A stretch of 64,000 nucleotides of DNA, from contig NC_053045.1 of the NCBI RefSeq assembly GCF_003473485.1, forward strand, positions 38,538,494-38,602,493. The letters are read 5' to 3'. Below the pieces are notes generated by a model. It worked only from the letters and a program-made list of their open reading frames with translations. It had not been told where the DNA came from and did no database searches. This document shows positions 1 to 11,708 of the stretch, piece after piece. Source of the DNA: Medicago truncatula (taxonomy: Eukaryota > Streptophyta > Magnoliopsida > Fabales > Fabaceae). The position numbers and the translations under genes were made by a program. Position 1 is the stretch's first letter, and the number at the start of each line of letters is the position of its first letter.

Positions 1-690
1 TGTAACTGCAATGGTTGTGCCTGATAACTTGCCATATAACTTCATCGTGCTGCATCTTTGTGATGAAATTTTAAGGATTTTACCTTCAGTTTTGAGGTTT
101 AAAGGGAATGGTTTCGATGCAGGGTTTTATTTTCTCTCAGAATCATAAAACGACGTTGCAAATGATTTATTTTATAACTTTTTTCACTTTTTTTATTTTT
201 TTTATTTTTACAGAATATCAAATTTTCACTTTAATTATTTATCTCTTTTATGTCAAGCTAATCTTTACCGTTAATTTTAGATCAGACGACCGAAATTCAT
301 CACACAGATAACTGCGTGCAATCCAATTCACATATTAAGTCACCATGTATAAAACCTTGCTAGGTAGAAAAAAGTAATAGTTACACACAATATTAGATTT
401 GAACAATTGATTTGATATTTGACAGTTTATATTAGTTATTAATAAAATCAATATTAAACGATCTCTACCATCAATTTAAGATCAAATGGATAAAAATTAA
501 ATTCATTACAACAGCATACAGTAACCATGGTATTCCTATGTTTTCCTCGAAAACAAAAGCTTTAAGCCACTCTATTTCTTTGTTTATTAAACGTGTCGTG
601 GAATGTCACGAATGAAACCATCGTGATATACAACAATGTTCAATTAAAAATATTATTTGATGTCTATAAGACCGGTCTACTTAAACAAAA
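1..690. other. Intergenic, no gene recognised
   Basis: AT-rich non-coding sequence. The only open frame is short and low in complexity (poly-Phe). No known repeat or RNA gene was recognised. Confidence 0.6.
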
Positions 691-696
691 ATGATA

Positions 697-990
697 TCAT
701 AACACTTTTAGATGTTGATGATAATATGATAGCGGAAACTTTTCTAAAGAATATGCAATTAAATCCATTTTATACAATATCATCAAGAATAAAGATTTAG
801 GAGAACTCAAATACTTTCTTGGTTTGAAGTTAACTCCTTCCAAATTAGGAATCTTTATCACACAAAGCAAGTATTGCATGGATTTTTTAAATGATACAGG
901 TCTTCTCGGATCAAAACCAACTACTATACCTCTTGATCCTTCAATCAAATTGCACAAGGATTCTATTCTATCAAATCACACTCATGGATA
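697..990 (+). pseudogene. Ty1-copia reverse transcriptase relic
   Basis: Read on the plus strand, this segment encodes the C-terminal part of a copia-type reverse transcriptase (RVT_2). It shows the LGELKYFLGL block, a GIFITQSKYCMDFL-like block and the DTGLLGSKP block, in the usual family order. The fragment stops at a TAA shortly after 985 and has no integrase, RNase H or LTRs around it. It is a dead fragment of a retrotransposon polyprotein. The minus-strand open frame over the same bases is a shadow. Confidence 0.8.
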
Positions 991-2900
991 ACTTGTTGAA
1001 CAAGTAACTGTTATAACTTATAACCGAATTAGCCTAACCATCGGAGTTAGCAAGAGCTTTCCCGTCATTTCTAACTAACTAGCTAACTAACTAAGAGCTT
1101 TCTCATATTGCTCTATGATTCCTCTATATGAATTCTATCTATCTCAACATAGACAAAAAGGAAAATAACTGAAAAGAAAGAGTATATAACTAAAATTTTG
1201 TCCAGATCTGTTTTCTTCCTCAGTACAAACTAATTTGAAGAAATGACAATCAGAATATGGTTTCCCGTCTAGCAGCTTCCATCTCCTATCACAAGGAAAC
1301 AATGTTGAATTTTTTAAACAAGGAAACAGTGTTGAACTCAACGAGGACCCTTGTTTTCTTTCATATAGATAGAATCAAGGGCAGCCTTTTCAAGTTTCTT
1401 TGAAACTAAAGTCAATTTCCTTTTGGCTTCTTTGCAGGTTTGAAACACAGTTGTGAATGATCTAAATAAAGCTGAAATTAGCCACACCATAATCCAAACA
1501 TCATCAAATTGTTGGTAACTCGTAATAGTTTATAGTAGTTTCATTAAAATCCATCACATGCAATCAAAGAGGGCATTGAATTTGAAGTCATCAGGCCTAT
1601 ACAAAAAAGATTAAAATAGTAGTTCCCAATTGTTTGTGCCATCATATGCAATCTGTAAGGAGAATATTTGATATTCCTTCTCAATTTTTTTAAAGCTAAG
1701 TCATATTAATTTGGTCTTATTGGATTTATTTTCACCCTACTTTTCAACCAGAGAAAAAAAGTATATATTAGAATGAATGAAGTTAAAACTAGATTGTTCC
1801 AGTTTATTTTTTGTGAGACTAAAAGTTTCATTTACTTTAGTGAAATAACAAACTATGTATCGAATTTTTTGCCACTAACTAGAATGAATCTTCTCACTCA
1901 AAAGAACTATAAACAGTTAGCTAATTAATTTATCTACTATGTTTACCAAACAAAATCTCAAAATAAAAAGTTTTCAAATAGATATGTTTGTAAAATTGCA
2001 TTAAAAAAAGTTTCTAAAATTAATAATCTAAATTTGTTTTTCAACTATTGCATCCTCCATTTGAGTGTTTGAGATCAATCCCTCGATGCATTAAAATTAA
2101 AATATATTCAAAGAATTAAAATTTATATATATTATTTTAATCAGTTATCTCTGCGCACAACTGCGGAGACTAATACATCAAATTCGATATGATTGTAATA
2201 GATGGTAAAGTAAGTTCTCTCACAAGAGATTTAACATTATTGCATTTTCAAATCTTGATTCGAATTCACAACCCTTGATTAAGTTGGAAGAGACCTCTTA
2301 TCATCGTATAAGTGCTCTTGGGCCTTATTACACTTCAATAATGTCTCCATAGATTATTTTCTCTCTCATCTTCATCCAATGTAGATTATCACAATGAATT
2401 CATAAAATAAGGGTTAAATAAGTTTGTCGTCCATAAAAATACAATGAATTTTGATTTTTGTTCCTTAAAATATAAAACTAGACTACAAAATTTAAATTTT
2501 ATTATTGTAATCTTTGTCGTATATATTTTATTGAGAAGAAACTAAATTAGCTCATCTAAATTGACATCGGAGATAATCGAACCTGAGATCTCGTGAGTTT
2601 ATTTACAAATTCATCATTTACAATTTTAGTTATTTTAAATTTGTATTATTGGATGAATTCTATCAATTTAAATAAATGAATGAAGGTATGTTTTAGTAAA
2701 AAATATAAAGAATTAAAATATAATAAAGCTAATAAAAAAAAGGTCTACTCCATCTATATTCCTTGATCCAGTCACTCTATTGGGAGTCGTACGCAGTAAT
2801 AGTTGGAATGATCGGGCTTGTTGAGCAAGAAAGAAAACAACGGCATGACCTTGGTCACCCTCAACAAAAACAAACTTTAGTACCTTTACTCTATTATGTG
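991..2900. other. Intergenic, AT-rich
   Basis: No coding sequence was recognised. A short TAAC-rich simple repeat lies near 1070-1095. The last few hundred bases would hold the promoter of the OPA3-like gene, but no convincing core element stands out. Confidence 0.55.
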
Positions 2901-2906
2901 ACTAAT

Positions 2907-2936
2907 CGTAATCGTGATCGTGATCGTGATCGCGAA
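2907..2936 (+). repeat. GATCGT hexanucleotide repeat in the OPA3-like leader
   Basis: About four tandem copies of a CGTGAT hexamer lie some 30-55 bases before the OPA3-like start codon, probably in the 5' untranslated region. Such short repeats often vary in length between accessions. Confidence 0.7.
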
Positions 2937-2963
2937 TAGCAGTGGCCTACACACAGTGCACAA

Positions 2964-5259
2964 ATGGCAGTACTACCACTGGTAAAACTAGGAACACTTG
3001 TTTTGAGAACAGTATGCAAACCCATCGCCAATAGGTTAAAGAAAGAAGCCGGATACCACCCTAAGTTTCGCAATTTCATCATCAGCATTGCACAGGCCAA
3101 TCACAGGTTTACCACAAGAATTCAGAGACGCATTTATGGTAAAGCTACTGATGTTCTCATTCGTCCTCTTGATCAAGACAAGGCTGTTCAAGCTGCTGCT
3201 GATCTTCTTGGAGAACTCTTCGTCTTTTCTGTAAGTATTCTTCATTTTACTGTTCTTTCTTCTTTTTCTTATTTTGCCATCTACCTGTTTGTTTATTTTA
3301 CCCTGTGTGTGTGTGTGTTCTGTATTACTATTTTGTTAATCCTTTGCTCAACTATTTATTTATCTTCATAAGTTGTTTCCATGAGTTCTTGTATACAGTC
3401 TCATTCTCATTAGTGCTTATGCAAGTAGATAAGCTCAAATAAACTAATCCAAGCATGACCCTTGCATTTGATATTTCTCGCTAATTTGTAAAGGTTGGTA
3501 GGATTATGTTTGGCTTTTTACACTTTTAGAGAAGAAATAGAAGACATGAGGAAAAATGTTTCTTAGTATCTAGAATGAAAGGAATCAGAGGCAATGTTGA
3601 CTTATATACAAATGGAACTAATTCCCTTGTTGAGCCATCACTTTAGTCTAACTAACTGGCCTAGTCAACATGTAACTGCCTTAACGATAAACTAGGCAGA
3701 CTCCCCAAAGCTAAAGCTGAAAGATGTCTGCAGTTTGATCGCTGCTTGACAGAGGTAGCTGTTTCATCAGCCCTCAAAGAAATTCTCAACGTCTTTAGCG
3801 GAAATATCAACGTCTTTCGAAAGCAAATTGAAAGAAACAGATGTTTCAATGATTGTAGCACCCAAAATGCTGAAAGCTTTGTTGTTTTCTTCAGAGAAAG
3901 AAGCGTGAGTCATTGCACGACGAAGAAGACTTATGCTCTTGAAAGTGTACCTGATCAGTATGTAATAACACGTTAAAATGAACAAATTAAAAAAAAAAAA
4001 TCTGAATAAAAGGACAGAAGCAAACCCTAATTGTTTCTGGAGGGTTTCGAGTGCGGATGAAAATGGTGAGAATGAGTGTCCCTGCAGGCAGGCACAAAAG
4101 AAAAGGATAGAATAATGAAAACAGTTTCTATTAATGGATTGTTTGGATTTTGGAGTAAAATGTGAGAGAAAGGGGAAAAGGGACCTGAACGATGGTAGCA
4201 TGGGGGAGGATCGCAATGAGGAAGATGGTGAAGATGATGAAGGTACGACTGGATTGCATTTTGAATGGAGCGCAACGGAACTCTCGTTTTGCTCTTCACT
4301 CTCGCAGTCACACTCAAGTTGAAAGCCCTTTTACTTCTCTGAATTCGTTACCACCAAATAACAAAGTGAGTTTTGATGAAAGTGTTTGTTTGGTACCAGA
4401 GAAATGGAAGGAGGAGAAGTTTTATATTCTTTTTTTGAGAGAAAGGAGAAGTTTTATACTCTTCTTTAATCTTTATAATAATATAATATAATTCTTCTTC
4501 ATAGAAAGGGAAGATGATGATTTATGAAATACATGATTTGTTGCTATATGTAAACAACTTTGGCTCATTGGCTGTCACAGTACGATACAACAGGCTTGGT
4601 GCAAGCTATCTGTGAATCTTATGAGAAGTAGGTGAGCCACTGCAATTTGCCGGTGGCAGATGCTAACACTCGGTATTTCCACTTTTTGTAATCAAGAATA
4701 ATAGCATACTGAGAATTTTTCTTCTGTACCATACCGCTTATCAAGATTTCTCTTCTCATCTGTGGTCTTTTTAACAACTAATACGTGTTATTAACTTAAT
4801 TGTAAATTTAATTTCCTTTTAATTAGGTTGCAGGAGCTGCTGTAATCTATGAGGTGCAGAGAAATGCCAGATCAGAGGCAAGAAAGGAAGAACTACGCAG
4901 ACAAGAAATACAGGTTGTCTTTTGAGTCTTTCTTCTCATCGTGTACTATCTTTCTACGAGGGTAGATTATGTAGGGGTTTCATTGAAGCAGAGCAAAGTT
5001 AGTCTTCTTGCACTCTGTTCATTGGTGGGGGTGGAAGCAGCTGTAGAGGCCAAATTATTCTAAATCCAAAGGCTGTCCTCACTATTTTGTATCTCTGCAG
5101 GCAATAAAGACTAGGAGTGAAGAGTTGAGCAGGGAAATTGAACTTCTTGAACAAAAGCTTCATGAGATGGAAAAACTTGCTAGAGGGCGGGGGCTTATTG
5201 GATTTTTTAACTTCAGACTCAGCAACGCCGGTGAAGATTTAAAATCAAAATCCAATTGA
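2964..5259 (+). CDS. OPA3-like protein
   Basis: Three exons, 2964-3230, 4827-4913 and 5101-5259, join in frame to a 170-residue protein. All junctions are GT-AG and phase 0. The product matches the OPA3 (optic atrophy 3) family. It has an N-terminal MAVLPLVKLGTLVLRT segment, a conserved central region ending in a hydrophobic LFVFSVAGAAVIYEVQ stretch across the first junction, then a charged coiled-coil tail (residues about 105-150) rich in Glu, Arg and Lys. Family members are small mitochondrial membrane-associated proteins affecting mitochondrial shape in animals; the plant role is little defined. The start is the first ATG in the frame and begins the family-conserved sequence. Intron 1 is long (about 1.6 kb) and contains an antisense NFD2-like copy. 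Confidence 0.92.
3767..4259 (-). pseudogene. NFD2-like (RNase III family) gene copy, 3'-truncated, nested in OPA3-like intron 1
   Basis: On the minus strand three exons can be joined: 4259-4185, 4081-4026 and 3950-3767, with GT donors and AG acceptors and phases that fit. The 104-residue product begins with a signal-peptide-like hydrophobic leader (MQSSRTFIIFTIFLIAIL), then shows SPFSSALETLQKQLGYTFKS and LLRRAMTHASFSEENNKAFS, the signature of plant NUCLEAR FUSION DEFECTIVE 2 (NFD2), a small RNase III-domain protein needed for polar nuclei fusion in Arabidopsis. The family protein is about twice as long. Here similarity ends abruptly after SFNLLSKDVDISAK, a stop follows about nine codons later, and the second half is absent. 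Retained introns indicate a DNA-level duplication, not a retrocopy. TATA-like AT-rich motifs lie near 4423-4480, so transcription is possible. It may be a pseudogene or a shortened expressed gene. Confidence 0.75.
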
Positions 5260-7130
5260 TTGTAGCAGATGTTAAGCATTGCATGCTGATTTTATATAAC
5301 TTTAGAAGTATAGTTCATAGGTTTGGGAATTGATGCTAATAACGTGTAAGCACACGCATATTACATTTAAATGTGGTGAGGATTAGTCTTAAACACACCC
5401 ATCCTCAAGAGATAAAAAAATGCAGAACACAAATTTGCCAATGTGTTCTTGTTAAAAAACTTCTTTCTGAACACTAATATCATGTTTGGTTTTCTGTTGA
5501 GAATGTGTCAACCACCTTTGGGCAAAAGCTACATGAGAGCAGAACATTCCTGATAGAAGATATTCACAGCTCTCAAGCCTCTAGATAAACTACATTTCTC
5601 TCATCTAAAGTTTTGTTTGTCATTCACTTGCTACTGATCACATTTTTCAAATGATTGACAGAAAGTAAATCCCTTATCATTTTTTTTTTAAATTTTGTAA
5701 TAATTGCTTGAAATTATGTAAATGAAATCAGATATAGTATAGTTTCTTTGACTTGCCTTTTCAACCTATCTTTCGATTTTACAGCCCAATTCAGAAGACA
5801 AATCATTTTGCTTCCTGTTATTTACCATTTGATTTTCTTTTCTTTTCTTTTTCGTCTATTGATTTCCTATACTTCCATTGTTTCATAAACAGATACATCA
5901 ACGTAGTTAATTTCTATTTTGAAATGCACAATTTTTTTTATAGAGAATGCACAATGCACAATATTTTTGTTAAGCAACATATACCTCCAATAATATGATT
6001 ATCAATATATTTCACTTATTAGACTCGTATTCATATTTCAAAATGTACTATTATGTTAATTTTTTTTAGGGGATTATTATGTTAAATTTTAAAATATAAT
6101 TTAATCTCATTCACATATTAGTTCGATAGTCTATATTTAAACATATGTCATATTACTTATTAAAAAATGTTAATATAAATAGATTTTTTAAGTAGACTAA
6201 CGTGCCATACCAAACTTTCGATAAGAGTAGGCTCATATCCAAAAAAGAACCTATGACATGTAACAAACTAAACTTGAGTCTTGAATTTTATTATCAGGTC
6301 AAATTTAGATTTTACGAGACTTATCTTAGTTTAGTCTATTATCACTCTTAATATACATAAATTTGATGACTAATTTAGGGAAATTAGAAAGGCTTACTTA
6401 TTAGATTAGTAATATTAAATTTGTCAATAATTTATAATATTATTTCAAATTTGCGCTTAAATTAAGAGAAAAAGTTTATCTTCTCCATTGATCTTTCTTA
6501 ATTAATCCTTAAAGGAGAGAAAGTTTATCTTTCCCATTGCAACATTTAATCCCTCAATATTAACTAAGATCTTTTTTTTTTAAGGAAACTATGAAATTAT
6601 TAAAATCTAAATTAAAAATAAACTATGTGATTTGAAACCTCATTCCTCTAAAAAAAAAAATTAAAACCTCATTATCATAATTTAGCATAAGTGATTGATG
6701 TACAATATGCAAGTGTTGTACCATTGTTTCTATTCATAAAAAGATAGGTAAATTGTTGTGAATTGTTTCTATTTTACCAAGATTTAACTAATTTTTTAAT
6801 TAATAATTTAAGTATTGTAAAGAATGATGCAATAGTTTAAAAATAATAAAAATAGAAGAAAAAATTCAACCATAAATGTATATCCCACTTATATATTTAT
6901 TGTTATATAAGAAGATAAGATGATAGATAACAAACTTAATTTTGTTTTACTAAAAAAAACTTAATTTTGTTATTATTTGGACCATGATATATTTATTGAC
7001 TGAGGTGCTCAGGTGGACCATGATATTTATTTATTCGAAAAAACAGAAGATTAGAAAGAAAGAAAAAAATATCAAAACTTGATTTAATCTGAAATTTATA
7101 ATGAAAAAAAGATATATAAACGTAGTTTTG
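5260..7130. other. Intergenic between OPA3-like and VOZ genes
   Basis: The first few hundred bases are likely OPA3-like 3' untranslated sequence. The rest is very AT-rich with homopolymer runs. No protein-coding segment, RNA gene or paired terminal repeat was recognised. Confidence 0.55.
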
Positions 7131-7138
7131 TGAAGTGA

Positions 7139-7264
7139 GTGAATCAGAAACCCAATTCCAGAAGTGGTTGCGTCAAATATAAGTTTGAAACGTTACTTCA
7201 ACAAATCGCGCCGAGGGTAGGGTTCTCATTTCACCGGAACAACCTTCCACCAACCGCCTCAAGG
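7139..7264 (+). other. Possible non-coding first exon of the VOZ gene
   Basis: A less AT-rich stretch ends in CTCAAG followed by GTATATT, a plausible donor. The coding region begins just after a polypyrimidine tract and a GAAG acceptor near 7555. VOZ genes may carry an intron in the 5' untranslated region, so this is offered as a leader exon. The boundaries are inferred. Confidence 0.35.
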
Positions 7265-7563
7265 TATATTTTAGTCTGTTACCGATCGATCACTTTTTTT
7301 TTTTTTCGCTATAAATTCAATTTTGCTGTAGAAAACCCTAAAATTTCTCAACTAGGTCTATTAATGTTGCGATTATTATTATATTTTGCTTCAATGTGAA
7401 TGCCTATTTTGTGTGTCTTCGTTCCCGGACTCGTTAAATGACAGTGGAAACTTATCATGATAACAACTAACAAATGAGTTTAAAATCCACTTTCTATGAG
7501 TTAGTTATGTCTAATTACGATGGTTGATTTTTTTTTATTTTTTTTTTTTTTTTGAAGGAAGGT

Positions 7564-10500
7564 ATGATGAAAGAAAACTCCGGGGGAAAATATGGATCCT
7601 CTTCTCAGAAATCCATGAAAGAGAAGGAGAGACACATGGTGAATAAGATTCAAGGGATTTTCACCAATCTTCAGTCTGCAAGAAAGGAAAGCAGAGCTAC
7701 TGATATTCTGATCATTGAGGAGCAGATGCATCAGTTGCTTCGAGAGTGGAAGGCAGAACTCGAGTCTCCGGCTACCTCCTTAAATGTATGTCTTTCAATT
7801 CTTATACATAGCTCTGATAATATCTGTGTTTATTCCCGTCTTGCAAAGAGATTTGAATTATATGTTGCCATTCTATAGGATGGTAGCCTTGGGTCGTTTC
7901 CCGGGGAATTAGCCCAACTGTTGCAAGGATTTGAGGAGAAAGACGATGCCATCAGTCCGTTGACAAAACCTGGGATGTTTAATACTGATTACCATCAAAA
8001 TAACATTAATGATAGCAATTATGAGTTTTATCAGGAGGTGAGTTTCTTTCACTTGTTCTGGAGAATCTTCTATATATCTTTGCCATTTTTTGTTTTGTTT
8101 TGAAATTCACAATGTTAGTATTATGCTGGGATTGGAGATCAAAACCTCAACCTTCTTATCACTCCACTCCTCAACTCCCCCACCCCAGCCACCAAGCCAT
8201 CCATATATCCCCTATATATATGTGTGCTATATGCGTGACATGCTAATTTGTCCGGTTCTTAATTTGAAGCACCCTAATTATTTTCTTTTCTCGCTCTGAG
8301 TTGTATGGCTTTTGATTTTGTTCCTTATATTGTTCTACTATTCTGATTTCCTTTTCTAAATTATGTCACAAACTGGTCTCCGGTTGTACAATTGTGTCTA
8401 ATTGTAAGCAACAACTCATATTTGCGATATCCATAGTTTAATATATTAATCTAGTTTCTATCATGTGGTGTGCGGTCTTTTAGTTCATTAAGGCAAATCT
8501 ATGTGACACATTTTTTAACCTTCTTGTTTACGGGGAATTACCATAACCCCACCCAATTCCCAAACCGTATGACTCGAGCTCTGGCCAAGTCATCTGATCT
8601 CTTTAGGAAGACATTCAACCTTGTTCTGATTTTTCAGCTCACATTGATTCCAACTTGTTGAAATTCATTGTTGAGGTAAAAGTACTAAAAGAGAACTCTT
8701 AGAAAACATTTCTAGTCAGGACTAGTTAACCATTGCTGCTCAGAGTTGTGAATGTTTATCCACTTCACTTAATTAACCACTTGAGTGGTTAGTTGTTCCT
8801 AAAATGGAAATATTTAACATAGAACCTAGGGCCTGTCTACTTCCATAGCTTATATATAACTGTTTTCACTTTCATTGAAAATAAGCATTAGAGAATGCAT
8901 TCTACATTTTTTTCAAATGCAACTTCAATAACAGATTCAGTATTTTCAGAAATATGGAAAATGCCGAAGAACTGTGTTCAATATTCTCGAAAATACATTC
9001 TCCATAACTAGCCATATCTGCTCGTTAGTATGATTATTAGCCTTTCATTTGTGCTGTGATTAAATGAAATTTGAGAATGTCATTAGAAAGCAAACAGACC
9101 TTTTTTTTTGTTTGTAATTTCTAAAAGAAGTATGTCAGCTGAATATTTCTATCTGTTTAATCATATTCTTGTCTCTACTCATTAATCTTTTGTTATCCTG
9201 CTTTTCTTTAAGAGATAACAACTGGCTGCTCCATTCGTGCAGAAATGTTTTGATAATAACCAGTCACTAGGTCATACTTTCGAAGGCTCTGCTTCAACTC
9301 CGTTCAGCAGTCCTTTAAATAGCTCAGGCATGGCTCAGTTGGATTTTCATTCATTCGGTTTGAATCAAGATATGGATCACAACGCTGTAGGTCACAGCTC
9401 TGATTTAATTGGTCGGCATAAATTTTGTCAGGACCACATCCTCGGGTACAACACAGAAGTAAAAAACTCAGAATCAGCTCAATTTAATCTTGAAGAAGGC
9501 TTTGATGAGTATGATCAACTTTTCGGAGATAATTACACCAAAAATTTTGGAGACAATTTTATACCTAATATTCTTCCAAATATCCGCCCTCCACCTTCTG
9601 CTTTCCTAGCCCCAAAATGTGCACTGTGGGACTGTTTCAGGCCTGCTCAAGGGTTAGAGCAGTGCCAGGATTACTGTAGTAGTAACCACGAGCTTTTGGC
9701 AAAAAGTGAGGATGAGGGCAAGACTCCAATTTTGCGACCTGGTGGCATTGATGTGAAAGACGGTCCTTTGTTTGCTGCTGTTCTTGCAAAGACACTGGGA
9801 AAAGAAGTGGGCATCCCTAAGTGTGAAGGTGCTGCTTCAGCGAAAGCCCCTTGGAATGCTTCAGGTTAGTACGCATGTTTATTATTTTTTTGTATCTCAC
9901 TAATTATATTATTGAAATCTTGCAAATTCTACAACTAGGTTGTCTATATTAAATGTGATATAGAAGAAATTTGTCAATCTATGCTTGTTTCTTTCATCTA
10001 TTTGGTTGGGTTTAAAGTTTTTATTGTTAGTTGTGTTTTCTTTCTTTTTGCAGAGTTGTTTGACATTTCTCTTCTTGAGGGTGAAACTGTTAGGGAGTGG
10101 CTGTTCTTTGACAAGCCTAGAAGGGCATTCGACTCTGGATCTAGGAAACAGAGAAACATCCCTGATTATTGTGGGCGTGGTTGGCATGAATCAAGGAAGC
10201 AGGTGATGAAGGAACATGGGGGACAAAAGAGATCATATTACATGGACCCACAGCCTGTTGATTATGTTGAATGGCATTTGTACGAGTATGAAATCAATAA
10301 CCATGAAGGTTGCTTACCAGAAAAAAATAACCATAATGGTTGCTTATCAACAAAAATTAACCATGGTTGTGCATTATACAGACTAGAATTAAAGCGTGTA
10401 GATAAAAAGAAAAGTCCTAAAGTAAAAGTGACTAAGGAATCACTTGCTGATTTACAAAACAAAATGGGAAAGCTAACTGCTGCTGCTCCGTCGCCAGATG

Positions 10501-10565
10501 ATGGAAAATCTGTCAAGGGAAAAACCGAGGCCAAGTCTCAGAATATTGGCCTGCCTGAATATTAA
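7564..10565 (+). CDS. VOZ (vascular plant one zinc finger) transcription factor
   Basis: Exons 7564-7785, 7879-8037, 9243-9864 and 10054-10565 join in frame to 504 residues. The N-terminal region has the VOZ block [10 protein letters not shown] and [16 protein letters not shown] (about 35-70). The variable middle (128-250) is acidic. The zinc-binding segment starts at residue 253 with Cys253, Cys258, Cys268, Cys272 and His276 in CALWDC...CQDYCSSNH, followed by [43 protein letters not shown] and [10 protein letters not shown], the dimerisation and DNA-binding domain. VOZ proteins are nuclear regulators linked to phytochrome/flowering and stress responses. Some near-invariant residues differ (CFRPAQG where CPRPAQG is usual), so this is a diverged paralogue. 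A 30-nt in-frame repeat sits in the conserved C-terminal region. The start ATG at 7564 is followed by a second at 7567; which is used cannot be told. Confidence 0.93.
10296..10376 (+). repeat. 30-nt in-frame tandem repeat within VOZ
   Basis: Two full units (10296-10325 and 10326-10355) and a partial third (10356-10376) start with A(A/T)TAACCAT. They encode [20 protein letters not shown] and INHGCALY. In typical VOZ proteins this site reads [16 protein letters not shown] with no repeat, so about 20 residues have been gained. The frame is kept. Confidence 0.85.
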
Positions 10566-11640
10566 ATAAATACTTCATGGGATGGTTTTTGCCAAATGAC
10601 TGATCGACTTGTATATATTTCAGATTGTGGAAATTTTCAACATTTCTTGGACAAGGTAATGACTGATTATTGTGGTGGTAGGTGTTCATACTCTTTCATG
10701 CTGGATTAGTGTATGTTTTAATGTACTTTTAGAACAGCTAAAAGTGATTTTGAAGACTTAAAATTGCTTTCGGTATGTTGGGGGTTTTCGATTAGAATTT
10801 GTTTTGCCTTTGAAATTAAGAAGTCTAACAAGTCAGAATTCGTAGCTTTTGCCTCTAAACGTGATTCTATACTCAAACCTACTGTTCAACTTACTTTGAC
10901 GCTAACCTTTAAGTTAATAATTTACCTATCAATTTTTTGTGAAAAAGAAAATCAAAATCAATTTAATCAAAATTAATTTTTGCCACCGTGTTCTACTTTG
11001 ATATTGGCATTGTGTGAAGTATTCATATGATAAACATTATGCGCTGCTTGGATTAAAAGTGAAAAATAAGTATTGTTTAAAATAAGTAAGTATTCATATG
11101 ATATATTGGCATTGTTTTAAAATAAGTATTGTTTAAGGTCAAAGTGAAAAATAATGCCATGAAAGTAGTTTACATAATAAATTATAGGATACAGTTGAAA
11201 AAAATAATTATTTCTACATTTGAAAAGTGAAAATGTTTATTAACAAATTTAGTCTTCTAGGATGGTTTCATCCAAGCTTTTGTTCCTGGTTTCTAGATTT
11301 ACAAGGTGTCACGTATAGTGCTTATTGGCTAATATTTGATACATTAAGCAGTGCATTTCTAAATTGTTCGAATATATAGTAATGTTGTCATAGAGGTTTG
11401 TCACAAAATAATTGTTAACACAGCTCATTGTTACTAGTTAACACAATCCATCACAATACTCAATGATTGTGAGAATGAACTAATAAACTAGTATGTATTG
11501 TGACCAATAAAGACGAGAGAAAATGAATATTGTTAGAAAATAATTGTAAAAATATCATTACTCTTAATTCATGATGATACCATACAAACATAGAGTTAGT
11601 CCTGCATCATATCAAATATAAAATAGACAAATCCAAAACA
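10566..11640. other. VOZ 3' region and convergent intergenic DNA
   Basis: This contains the VOZ 3' untranslated region, then AT-rich sequence between two convergent genes. Short direct repeats of an AAAATAAGTATTGTTTAA motif occur at about 11070-11140. No other gene is seen. Confidence 0.5.
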
Positions 11641-11708
11641 AACAGACTGCCACGCACTGAAATTAGATGGATAATAACTAAATTAACCTTAACCTTCATA
11701 AATATGAA

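Noticed and set aside
697..957. Minus-strand open frame of 86 codons
   Set aside because: It is the shadow of the plus-strand copia reverse-transcriptase relic, whose conserved blocks are clear.
9909..10187. Minus-strand open frame opposite the last VOZ exon
   Set aside because: No known domain; it overlaps well-conserved VOZ coding sequence on the other strand.
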